Shown here: piece after piece, positions 1 through 9,554 of the stretch
Layout of the letters: the number at the start of each line of letters is the position of its first letter
Numbering within the stretch: the stretch's first letter is position 1
DNA from: Lonicera japonica
Lineage: Eukaryota > Streptophyta > Magnoliopsida > Dipsacales > Caprifoliaceae
Assembly: GCA_021464415.1 (NCBI GenBank)
Contig: CM038466.1
Location: 54,168,013-54,232,012 of the forward strand
Reading direction: 5' to 3'
DNA: 64,000 nucleotides
The notes under the pieces: model-generated
What the model was told of the DNA's origin: nothing
The model's input: only the letters and a program-made list of their open reading frames with translations
The model's database searches: none
Made by a program: the position numbers and the translations under genes

Positions 1-237
1 TACACAACTAATGAAAAACTTAACACTTAAAACCCTTATGTTTTGTGTGGAACGCATCTTTATTAAGTATTGGAATTTTTTTGTTGGCTACACTTCCTTT
101 GAATAGTAAGAATGAATATATAATCTACCTGCTTTTGAAGATTATAAAGCTGTAAATTAAGATCAATTTAAATAAATATATGTATAACCTCTTGCATTAC
201 TTTAATAAGATATTAAGAATCGAACTATACATTGCAG
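1..237 (+). other. End of an intron of the WAK-like kinase gene
   Basis: AT-rich sequence ending in attgcag at 231-237, directly before the kinase exon. The open frame starts earlier, at 180, but its first 19 codons look unlike WAK-family protein. The frame becomes recognisable (hydrophobic membrane segment) just after the AG at 236-237, which fits a phase-1 splice acceptor. The 5' exons, expected to encode signal peptide, galacturonan-binding and EGF domains in this family, lie outside the window. This is inference from family architecture. Confidence 0.6.
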
Positions 238-1319
238 GTGTAAGCATAAGCCTTTTGCTTTTTTTGCTTTTAGTGATGGGAAGTTCGTGGATATATTTGA
301 TTGTGAAAAAGAGAAAGCATATGAAAAAGAGAGAGATTTTTTTTCAAAAAAATGGCGGACTCATGTTAAGACAACAGCTCTCTGAACAAGAAGGTACTGT
401 TGAAAAGGCAAGAATCTTTAACGTAGAAGAACTGAAAAGAGCTACAAACAACTACGATGAAAGTAGAATAATTGGCCAAGGAGCATTTGGAGTAGTATAC
501 AAAGGAGTATTACTCGATAATAGAGAGGTTGCCATTAAAAAGTCCAAAATAAGCGACCAAAGCCAAATTGGGCAATTCATCAACGAGCTCGTCATCCTTT
601 CTCAAATAAACCATGTAAATGTGGTGAAATTGATAGGTTGTTGTTTGGAGACAAGAGTACCCTTACTTGTTTACGAATTTATCTCTAATGGGACCCTTTC
701 TGAGCATATCCACAACAAAAGTCGTGCAAGTTCACTTTCTTGGGAATTGCGATTGAAGATAGCTGCGGAAAGTGCAGAAGCAATTGCTTATATACACTAT
801 GGAATTTCTACGCCAATCATTCACAGAGATATAAAGAGCGTCAACATACTACTAGATGATGATTGTACCCCAAAAGTATCAGACTTTGGAGTTTCAAGAT
901 TAGTTCCTCTTAATCAAACTCAGTTGACTACATTAGTCCAAGGTACATTTGGATACGTAGATCCAGAGTACTTTCATTCAAGTCAACTTACTAAGAAGAG
1001 CGACGTTTATAGCTTTGGAGTAGTTCTTGCTGAACTATTAACAGGAAAGGAGGCTCTTTCTTTTGATAGATCAGAGGAAGATAGAAATCTTGCGACTTAT
1101 TTTGTTTCGTCAATGAAAGATGACCGCTTGGTTGAAATTCTTGATGATAAGTTGGTAACAGAGGCAAATATTGAGCAGCTTAATGAAGTCGCTATGCTAA
1201 TTAAACAGTGCTTAAGAGTGAATGGTGAAGAAAGGCCTACTATGAAAGAAATAGCGGTGAAACTAGAGGTAATTAGGGATACCAACAAGCATTCCTGGGC
1301 ACACGACTACATATTTTAA
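238..1319 (+). CDS. Wall-associated-kinase-like receptor kinase, last exon (membrane segment and kinase domain)
   Basis: Residues below are numbered from the open frame that starts at 180; the exon probably starts at 238 after a phase-1 intron. Residues about 21-43 form a transmembrane helix followed by a basic stop-transfer stretch (KKRKHMKKR). The Ser/Thr kinase domain covers about 94-365: glycine loop GQGAFG at 99-104, VAIKK with ATP-binding Lys at 120, alphaC Glu at about 136, HRD at 215-217 (so an RD kinase), DFG at 235-237 and DPEY at 261-264. All key residues are present, so the kinase looks active. The juxtamembrane [13 protein letters not shown] and [16 protein letters not shown] are typical of WAK/WAKL proteins, which sit in the plasma membrane and signal from pectin or wall damage. 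It ends at TAA 1317-1319. Partial at the 5' end because upstream exons are off the window. Identity as WAKL is strong; the exact subfamily member and ligand are unknown. Confidence 0.9.
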
Positions 1320-2544
1320 TACTTAAAAGTAGGAGAAGTTGCTTAGCCATAGTGTACCTTGGGATGAGGGCAATTGTTATGCGTTTATGATGGCACGTGA
1401 GAAATAATGTTAGGGTCATTCGAGTTAAGATGATGAGAATTATCATTTTTCTTCAAGTTAATTGTATTTGTAATGTATTCGCGGTTTTCATTTCAAGAGA
1501 TCTTGGTGTAATGTGTTATTTCATTTAGCTTTGTGACTAATTAATATGCGAACACATAGCGTATGTCCATAATTATATAGTCATGATATATCTTGTTTAA
1601 TTGATCTTGATTAGTATATTTTAAATATTTAATTTTTGTTAATTTTTGAATTTTTTATTTTAAGTTATGGCATTTTTAATGTAGACAAAATTATTAGTAT
1701 GTGATAATTTTTTTTGCTTATATTATTGATGTGAGTCTTTTAACTTTGATGTGACATTTTGATGTGTTGCTGGCATTTGTAAATGTTTCCTTTCTAGAAG
1801 TTAGGTTACTTAAATCTCTATGACATATAGTTAAGAAGTTATTAGCTACTTTAGAGGAAAAAAATGTGAGCAAATAATTAGTGTGTACAATGGAGCCATG
1901 CTAAGTGATATCCCTTGGGCTGGCTTACTATTTTAGATTTTATTCCTTTTTTGATATATAAGTTTTTAATTAGTTGATTGTTGACAAATTAGCTGTTGTT
2001 AATTAATAGGACCTTGAGCATTCGGGTAATTTTAGTGCTAGCGTAGTAGTTCTTATACAATATGTTCTTTATTTATCACGGAGAAGGACAATCATGTCAA
2101 AGCCATAAATGAACAGTAATTTATATTATTTTTGTAATTAGTTTGTGTAGATTGCTACGTTTTGTAATTAAATTTTTTTTGTTACTTTTGTTAATATTAG
2201 GCAAAACTATAACATTTTTGTAATTATCCAATTAATTTTTTTTCTTAAAGACTAGTCCGCACAACGAACGGTACATCTACCACTTTTTTTAGGCATACCA
2301 ATACTATATATTTGTATAGATACTTGATCTGACATGTACCCAAAAACATGTAATTAATTAGTGGAGTAGTCCCATGATCTTTAATTTATTATATTATCTT
2401 TACTTGGGTTTAAACTCGCGATGTAGAATTTATGATTTGAACATATGCATTTGACCAAACAAGTAAAAAAATTATATTTGGTGATGCACGGGCAACATAT
2501 GTGGTATCATCGGACCTTCCACTTGGATGAAATGGCAACCTAAT
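1320..2544. other. 3' UTR of the kinase gene and AT-rich intergenic DNA
   Basis: The first 200-300 bases probably hold the kinase 3' UTR; a T/G-rich stretch with TTGTATTTGTAATG near 1463-1480 resembles plant 3'-end formation signals. The rest is AT-rich with no convincing frame, RNA gene or transposon terminus seen. Confidence 0.5.
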
Positions 2545-2708
2545 TGTTAGCAAAAAATGTTCATTATTTCCATATATTATAGTTGACCTTTTGTGTATCC
2601 ATATTTAGAAGACTGTGTTGTGTATTAATTCGGAGATATTCTCCTTCCTTATTTCGTATCATAATATACAATACTTTTTCATCTCTCTTTTCTATTCAAT
2701 CTTTAACA
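2545..2708 (+). repeat. 5' LTR of Cop-A, internally deleted
   Basis: 164 bp, TGTTAG...TTTAACA. It aligns with the 205-bp 3' LTR at 28887-29091, except that about 44 bp are missing between the conserved tttcgtat and atcataatata blocks. The missing part holds the TATA box and probable transcription start in the 3' copy. Confidence 0.85.
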
Positions 2709-2720
2709 TGGTATCAACGG
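2709..2720 (+). other. Primer binding site of Cop-A
   Basis: tggtatcaacgg directly abuts the LTR end. It matches the usual plant initiator methionine tRNA primer site tggtatcagagc in its first eight bases. Confidence 0.75.
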
Positions 2721-3313
2721 CTTGATCTTCTTGCCATCAAAACTTACAACCTCGATCCACATCCTCGTATCACATCAGCCTTAATCAACTCCTACCTTCA
2801 TCTTTTAATCCAAAAGTCTAAATCATTATATTAATATCACCATCCCGGATACTCATTGTTCAAACTGCCAAGCACCAAAACCATCACTCAAACCTCAATC
2901 CAGTCAAATCAAATCTATCAAAGCCTAACCCATTGCTCCAAAACCAGATCTAAATAACTATTACCGGAAACTATAGCTACTAAGATCCAACCACTACTGG
3001 CCAAAAACCACCACTATCAGATCCAAATGAACTCCAGTCATTACAAAGTCAACATCATCATGTTCATCTCACTAAGATTATTCTAGTTGTTTATAAACCA
3101 ACCCAAAAGCCCTCTCACGAGACGAGCGTAGAGGACGCTACCTTTCATGCCTAATCCACGCATCTAGTCCACAACCATAATCCACGCCAAATAACACATC
3201 ATCATTGACCACGAGACGTCAACGTTGTCTGTCACGTGTTAGCCGCATCAACCTTTAAATCCACGTCACCTACGACGTCAGCATTGACCTGCCATATCAG
3301 CCCTAATCCAAAC
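2721..3313 (+). pseudogene. Cop-A leader and probable start of gag, degenerate
   Basis: 593 bp between the primer site and the Sire-B insertion. It is C- and A-rich and full of short tcaaat/accact stretches. An 83-codon frame (2583-2834) runs through the LTR end into this area but is not recognisable protein. By position this should be the leader and first part of gag; the gag homology I can recognise lies beyond Sire-B, after 24960. Confidence 0.45.
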
Positions 3314-4667
3314 TGTAGGTCGAAAAATACCCTAGAGGGGGTGAATAGGGTTTTTAAAAATAAATTAGATTTTTAAAATCGTTTTAAAAGTATTTAATGT
3401 CTATATCAATCAAGCAACCAAGATACTAAGGTATTTCCAATCACAATGAAGATATAGCAATATATAATAGAGCACGAGATAGAAAAATTAAACCGATAGG
3501 AAGTGGAAGACTTTTTGTCCACACAGTTCGGCTTGTTAGCCCATACTTCCATGCTAGGTTAGTTTTCCAAGAATTTTCACTAATACCAATCTTCTTCCGG
3601 GCGAAGATCAAACATCTATAAGAGTTAACACTCTACAAATGTTGCAATCTCACAACACTCAACACAAGAACAACCTCTTGCTATTTTAAGAGATGAACCT
3701 CTATTAATATTTGATGAATAAGAATTCGGTGACTAACACCAATGCACAATAGCTCACAAGTGTGTAAAGATTACAATTTAGGCTCATACTAGGATATATC
3801 AAATTTGATCAACAATTTATAGGTCAAAATAACTAAGATTGGTCAAAGGCAATGTTCTTGAATCTTTAAGAATTGAATATAGATGAATATAATAGTGTAA
3901 GAATGATTCAATAGTGTTCAAATATGTCTTAGATCGTGTATATATAGTCTAGGACAACATATGGCCGTTTGGAGGGAGTTGGTAAAAGTTTGGTGCAAAA
4001 AATGGTAAAAAATCAGAAATCCAACGGCTAGTTTTTGGACCATTAGTCGACTGAGCACTGCTTATCAGTAGACTGATGAGCACTGTATGGCAGGCCGAAA
4101 ATGCAATTTTTATACTTTTGCAAATTAGCTCCAGAATTAATTTTAATGCTTGGAGAAGGTCAAATATAGGTTCCTAAGACACCTATTTTCGTTAGAGCTC
4201 CAAATAAGATCATTTAGAATGTAATATGAATTAAATCCAAAACCAGTTTTTGCCAAAACGGTGTTTTGAAAAGATCTTGAAGAAAACTTTGATTTGATTA
4301 ATCTAATTGTGTAAAAACAAAGTGTATGAGCTATATTGAGAATCAAACAATAACCTTTACATAGAAGACATAAGCACTCACTCAAATATAAAATAACGAG
4401 TTTTCGAGGGCTTTGTTTGTATATTCGTTTATTTTCTTCCTTGGGACATTGATCTTCATATTGTGCATTGATCAAGTAGTTGTGTGAGGTGAGAGACATT
4501 GATAATAGAGATCTTTGTAGGTGAATAATCTTGGTTCCGGCTTTTCAGTTTAGTCCACGTGTGATCAATTAAATGTGGCTATTACTCAAAACATCAACTT
4601 AGTTAAATAACACATGATTAACGTTATTGTTATTATCAAAACAAGATTAGTGAGTTTTTCGCCAACA
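3314..4667 (-). repeat. 3' LTR of Sire-B
   Basis: 1354 bp, matching 23211-24579 along its length with scattered substitutions and small indels. On the plus strand it reads tgtaggtcg...gccaaca. It contains the palindrome agtcgact at about 4045-4052 and an 118-codon minus-strand frame (4143-4499) with no recognisable protein; the same stretch of the other LTR is not open. Confidence 0.92.
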
Positions 4668-4976
4668 ATCTCCCCCTTTTTTATGATGACAGTAAATTCA
4701 TGTGTGTTTGCGATTAAGATCATAAGTTGAGATTTCTAAAGAAAAATCTCCCCTTCAAACCATGCATAAAATAGAATATAACAAGCATGCATAATAAGAT
4801 TTCAAACCATTGCAAGATCATAATTAAAACTTTAAACTTTAACTAAGTTCAACTAAAAATAAAATACTAGAGTTAAAACCATATTGAAAACCAATCAAAA
4901 CATAAAACTTAGGTTCATAGATAAGCATAATAGGAAAAGTGTGTACCAAACAATTATTTATTTATCCCCCTTTGTC
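4668..4976 (-). other. Multiple polypurine tracts of Sire-B
   Basis: Read on the minus strand, three purine tracts occur before the 3' LTR: aaaaaagggggagat next to the LTR (about 4669-4684), gaaggggag (about 4748-4756) and acaaagggggata (about 4963-4976). A multiplied polypurine tract is a known Sirevirus hallmark; it primes plus-strand DNA synthesis. Sire-G shows the same arrangement. Confidence 0.7.
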
Positions 4977-5003
4977 ATAATCAAAAAGACAGAGAGAGAG
5001 ATA

Positions 5004-6242
5004 TCACTCGTTGGGATCTTCTTGTGGCCATTGACCCCATTCTTGATTGCCATGCCACGGGTTCCATGGTGGAAAGACATAGTCGGGGTGGTAGTGGAGG
5101 AATACGGCTTCATGTGCTTTTTGCCTTTCCTCAATACGGTTGAATCTATTGTCCATGGTCACCGAGAGATTTTGAATTACTTGCAAGATGGCTTCATTTG
5201 GATTAGCCGAATGAGACGCTTGGTTTGAACTAGTGGGGGCTTGTGAGGAAATTCCTTGTTGAGGTAAGTCTTGTTCCATGGGCTCGGTTTGAGTCAAATC
5301 CACATCATCATCACTATCATCCTCATTTTCGTCGAGAGGATCATTGGAGATCCATTCACTGTCTTCAATATGATATCCCATTAGGTGAATAGTTTTGGCA
5401 GTGTAGGTTTCATTATTTGTGGGAATAATAACATCGGTTTCATCATTGAGGTTGATATCATAAAATTGAAATAGGCGAGTGAGAGCCAGCCCATATACCA
5501 ATCCTTGTTTCTTACGACTAGTAATGTCAAAAAGATAATGAAACATGATATTTGCATAATTGACCTTGTGTCCCATAACTATTGCCCACACCAAAAATGT
5601 GTCCAATGCATTTACCGAAGCCCGACTACCTCGTCTTGGAACAATTGAATACCCGAGTATAGAGTGAATGAGTCGGCTTTGCAAGGTAAGCATAGATGCT
5701 TTGATTTCGGGTCCCGTACCACTGTTGTGTTGCCTATAGCATCTTTTAAGAATGAGGGTTAGGGTTGCGACTTTCTCATACCCAAGTAAATTTCCAAAGT
5801 TAGACGGTATGTCCGTCACATTTTCGGTTGAAAAGTGATAAATTCTACTTAAATCAACTTCAGAAAAAGTAATCATGCGCCCATTTAGCAATGTAGCAAG
5901 TCTAAACATGTTTGGACGTCCGAATTCAAGTAAAGGGTGATGAAGATGGGCATAGAACAATCGAACTAAGCGTGGATAGACATTGTCTCTTATAGACAAT
6001 AAATTAAGGATGTCTTGGTTACGAAATAAGGCAATGATATTTAAACCATTAGAAGAGAATAATTCGATATTGAATTGTTTACCTTCAACGATGGTACGAA
6101 TAACATAGTCGGTGTTGAATTTTTCCTCAACTTCGTTGGATATGAATAATGGCGACAATGGTGCTTGCGGTGGGATAGCCGAAGATACACCTACTTGTGG
6201 TACATTCTTGTGAGGGCGACGAGAGCGAGGTCCTTGAGACAT
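5004..6242 (-). CDS. Extra (env-position) ORF of Sire-B, 412 aa, open
   Basis: A 412-codon frame in element sense, between the RNase H stop (6976) and the 3' LTR, starting MSQGPRSRRPHKN. The N-terminus (1-35) is basic and Pro-rich. Residues about 50-270 are a globular region with VYPRLVRLFYAHL and LLNGRMITFSEVDLSRIY, which resembles the 'putative plant transposon protein' domain often found as an additional ORF in plant retroelements (recognised from memory of the family, not searched). Then comes an acidic stretch (DENEDDSDDDVD, about 300-312) and a Trp/Pro-rich C-terminus. I see no signal peptide or transmembrane helix, so 'env-like' is by position only. Function unknown. It is still fully open although the pol of the same element is dead; Sire-G lacks it. 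Confidence 0.75.
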   Translation of the reverse strand: MSQGPRSRRPHKNVPQVGVSSAIPPQAPLSPLFISNEVEEKFNTDYVIRTIVEGKQFNIELFSSNGLNIIALFRNQDILNLLSIRDNVYPRLVRLFYAHLHHPLLEFGRPNMFRLATLLNGRMITFSEVDLSRIYHFSTENVTDIPSNFGNLLGYEKVATLTLILKRCYRQHNSGTGPEIKASMLTLQSRLIHSILGYSIVPRRGSRASVNALDTFLVWAIVMGHKVNYANIMFHYLFDITSRKKQGLVYGLALTRLFQFYDINLNDETDVIIPTNNETYTAKTIHLMGYHIEDSEWISNDPLDENEDDSDDDVDLTQTEPMEQDLPQQGISSQAPTSSNQASHSANPNEAILQVIQNLSVTMDNRFNRIEERQKAHEAVFLHYHPDYVFPPWNPWHGNQEWGQWPQEDPNE

Positions 6243-6975
6243 ATTTAGAGAGGTGGGGTAAAAGATATAGGTTTTGAGAAGTTAAGGTTTGAAGAAATTT
6301 TTTTTTAATTTTTAGGATGAAAATTTGTTTTGGATGAAGGAAAAGTGTAAGAAATTGTTTATATGGACAAAGTAAGATGAATTTGTACATAAATTTGGTG
6401 TAAGATAGAGTTTTGGGTGAAAGATCAACAATGGAGGCTAGGGTTAGGGTTAGATAGAGAGTTATATGGGTTTGAGTGATTTCGGGTGAGAAAGTTGTGA
6501 TTTCTTGTTGATTTTGTGTAGGATAATGAATATTTTTAGTTTAAATGGTGTTTTGGTGAAGAGATTAGAGGGCTTGGTTGAATTTTGATGGTTGAGAATG
6601 GTTTTCGAGAGGGATGGCTCGAAATAGAGAGAGAAGAGAATGGAAAAAAACAGGGGTTTAATGTGCAAGCTCTCAACCACTACTTAGTCGACTGATGAGA
6701 AGCCTTCAGTCAACTGACCATAAGTCCTTTGTCGACTGATGGTCTGTTTTTACCCAGAATTTCTCTACTTTTTCTGTTTAATCCTTTTGAGGTTAGAACT
6801 AACATGTATGAGCACTTTACAACTACAAGATTATTATTAGTAGACATGATAATATGAAAATGAAATGCGAGCTAAGTACAACTATTATTTGCACAAAAAT
6901 TGGTCAATTTACAACAAAATTTGTATGCTTTAGAGACAAGCATTTTTTATCAACATACATGAGTATTTTGATCAA
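6243..6975 (-). promoter_or_regulatory. Region upstream of the Sire-B extra ORF, with LTR-type palindromes
   Basis: In element sense this is the gap between RNase H and the extra ORF. At about 6685-6740 it carries several copies of the agtcgact(g) palindrome also present in this element's LTRs (tagtcgactgatgag, cagtcaactgac, gtcgactgatgg). A C/T-rich tract (about 6600-6660) and a TATA-like ccatataaac (about 6357-6366 on the minus strand) follow, the latter about 120 bases before the ATG. This could be an internal promoter or a splice-acceptor region for separate expression of the ORF. That is inference only. A 72-codon frame at 6462-6680 is low-complexity and not convincing. Confidence 0.4.
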
Positions 6976-8352
6976 CTAGATATCACATGCTCTAGTCATA
7001 CCAAGTTCACATCGAATGGTGCAAAAGCGATCGTCGGGAAGAGGTTTTGTGAAAATGTCCGCAAATTGCGATTCGGTGCTAACGAATTCAATATCAATAT
7101 CACTTTTTTGCACATAATCATGAATAAAATGATATCTTATCTCAATGTGCTTAGTTCGTGAATGTTGTATGGGGTTCTTGTTCAAGCTAATAGCACTTGT
7201 GTTGTCACATTTTATGGGAATGTGGCTTAGACTAATTTCAAAGTCCTCTAGTTGTTGTTTAATGTACAAAATTTGTGCACTACAACTTCCGGCTGCCACA
7301 TATTCGGCTTCGGCCGTTGAAAGGGCCACCGAATTTTATTTCTTACTTAACCAAGATACTAGTGCGTGTCCTAGAAAATGACAAGTGCCACTAATGCTTT
7401 TCCTATCGATTTTGCAACCAACAAAATCCGCATCGGAATAACTAATTAAGTCAAAGGATTTCTCTCTTGGGTACCACAAACCCAATGAACTAGTACCGGA
7501 AAGAAAACGGAATATCCATTTTACGGCAAGTAAATGTGACTCTTTAGGATCCGCTTGAAACATAATATCCGGCCTAGAGGCCGTCAAATATAATAAACTT
7601 TCGATTATACCTCGATATTTCTTGATGTCCACACTTTTATCAACCTCGTCTTTGTTGAGCTTCAATGTTGCACTTATAGGCGTGCTCATTGATTTTGCGC
7701 CTTCCATGTCGAACTTCTTCAAGAGTTCCTTAACGTACTTCTCTTGATTGATGAAAATTCCTTCTTGGCATTGTTTCACTTGTAATCCAAGGAAGTAATA
7801 CATTTCCCCCATCATGCTCATTTCAAATTCCTTTTGCATACATGTGGAAAAATCCTTTCAAAGATTCTCGTTAGTAGAACCGAAAATGATATCATCAACA
7901 TAAATTTGCACAATAGCATATCATTATCATAATTTTTGATAAATAAAGTAGTATCAATTTTACCTCTAACAAAACCATTGTTAATAAAAAATGAACTTAA
8001 TCTATCTACCATGCTCTAGGTGCTTGTTTTAAACCATATAAAGCTTTATACAATTTAAACACATAATCTAGATAAACATGATTTTCAAAACTGGGAGGTT
8101 GTTTCACATAAACTTCCTCTTCAATAAAACCATTCAAGAAAGCAATTTTCACATCCATTTGATACAACTTAAAATTATTAAAACATGAATAAGCAAGTAG
8201 CATGCGAATGGCTTCTAAACGAGCTACAGGTGTATATGTTTCTTCATAATCAATGCCCTCCTATTGATTGTATCCTTGGGTAACAAGTCTAGCTTTATTT
8301 CTAACAATTACACCACTTTCATCATTTTTGTTACGAAATACCCATTTAGTAC
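6976..8352 (-). pseudogene. Sire-B reverse transcriptase (C-terminal part) and RNase H, broken
   Basis: In element sense the RT resumes at 8352 after the Gyp-C insertion. Recognisable blocks are AFLNGFIEEEVYV, KALYGLKQAPRAW, a shifted YVDD region (about 7860-7900), the connection domain KEFEMSMMGEMYYFLGLQVKQ and KKFDMEGAKSMSTP, then the RNase H D-A-D-F-V-G-C-K, LSTAEAEYVA and FTKPLPDDRF blocks, ending at TAG 6976-6978. Breaks: a stop after PRAW, frameshifts near the YVDD, a 21-bp in-frame loss after PDIMF compared with Sire-G, and a stop after SWLSKK. Not functional. Confidence 0.85.
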
Positions 8353-9554
8353 TGTGAGAATCCGCAAATGCGACCCCCGGGTCTCAGCCCCTAGTTCTGG
8401 GAGTCTGAAACATCGGAAAGGATTCCGTTGTTCCATTTGCTTTTATGTGTTGATAATTCATATCGGGTGTCCCTCTATCCTATTTCTAGATGCAAGAGGG
8501 TTCGTTTAGAGTCGCCAGTACGTTTTACGAGAAAACGGACAAAATAGTTGTGTAAGAGGAAAGGCTACAGATAAACCTTTCTTTACACGTTTGTCTACGA
8601 AACCAGGATTCTATAGGGTTCGGGAACTATATTACGGTTTGGGAAGGTGTTAAGCACCCATTCCGCCCTTTCGGTCTCTAGTGGTCTTATATGTTTATTC
8701 TATGTTGGAAAACTTGGATGCTTTTACTGATATTCTACTGCTTTAATGAAAACCTGATTTTCGGGCGCGTTAGGAATCTACCACAAACATGTCGTCACTT
8801 CGCTTACTAGGACGGGGCGAGTTTTACACAAGTCTACAATAAAACTAATATACAAATATCTTATTTAATTACTAGAAAAGACTTTAGTTACCTTCCCGGC
8901 GATAATAAAAGAATAAGAGAGAAAATATAATACAGCAGAGAAGACCTCTGACGGATGTCAGCTTTCCTCTTAGAGATATTTTCGGCGGTCTGACTCTAGA
9001 AGGTGGCACTCCGGGTGCCAAGATTAGATCCGAGACTCTTGCGAAAATAAATGTTATCACATATGCTTCCGGAGAAGGCTTAATGATTAGAAAATATGAG
9101 AGAGAATAAGGCGTTTTGGTGTAGAAACCGTGGCGAGAAGTTGCCGTCCAGAACCCTCGGGGGTGTTGGCCTATTTAGACTGCTCGGGGGAGATTGTCGC
9201 GCGACATTCCCCCAGAAAGGGCAAGTGTCGCGCGACATGTCGCGCGACATCTCTGTTTGTCGCGCGACAAACGGCTGAAGTGATGTGTTCTGACACTGTG
9301 ATGTGTCAGAAAGTGGTTGGTCGGGTGCAGAGAGGGATTGTCGCGCGACATAGTGGGATTGTCGCGCGACATACCAGTGATTGTCGCGCGACAATGTGAT
9401 ATGTCGTGCGACAATCCTTCATAAAAATAGGTTTGTCGCGCAACAAACCCCCCTGGGGTAGTTTCGGGTGCTCGGGTGGGTCCCGGACTCCAAAAACAGT
9501 AGTTCTCATAGGTCGTTAGGGTTCTTGCGGGGGTCACGAATCGGGGTGTCTACA
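8353..9554 (-). repeat. 3' LTR of Gyp-C
   Basis: 1202 bp. Near-identical to 17080-18235 over the first 800 bases on the plus strand; the two differ mainly in the palindrome-rich part (9190-9440) and near the end. Shows the conserved block ggtgttaagcacccattcc...ctttcggtctct at about 8648-8682 that also occurs, diverged, at 52666-52698. Confidence 0.92.
9194..9440. repeat. Array of TGTCGCGCGACA palindromes in the Gyp-C LTR
   Basis: The perfect 12-bp palindrome TGTCGCGCGACA occurs seven times in about 250 bp and twice more with one change (tgtcgtgcgaca, tgtcgcgcaaca). Two copies are back to back at about 9231-9252. The other LTR (17923-18090) has four perfect copies and one with a single change. 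Several short frames here (e.g. 9080-9394) merely translate the repeat (SRD/VARQ) and are not genes. Confidence 0.9.

Noticed and set aside
4143..4499. 118-codon minus-strand frame
   Set aside because: Lies wholly within the Sire-B LTR and is not open in the same form in the other LTR; no recognisable domain.
5004..6242. Host gene captured or flanking, instead of an element ORF
   Set aside because: The frame is in element sense, sits exactly between RNase H and the polypurine tracts, and has no introns; an element gene is simpler, though capture long ago cannot be excluded.
9080..9394. Frame with repeated SRD/VARQ peptides
   Set aside because: It results from the TGTCGCGCGACA palindromes in the LTR.
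8353..9554. Independent solo LTR instead of the end of Gyp-C
   Set aside because: The agtac TSD is found only at 8348 and 18236, and the second LTR at 17080 abuts a primer site, so both LTRs bound one element.
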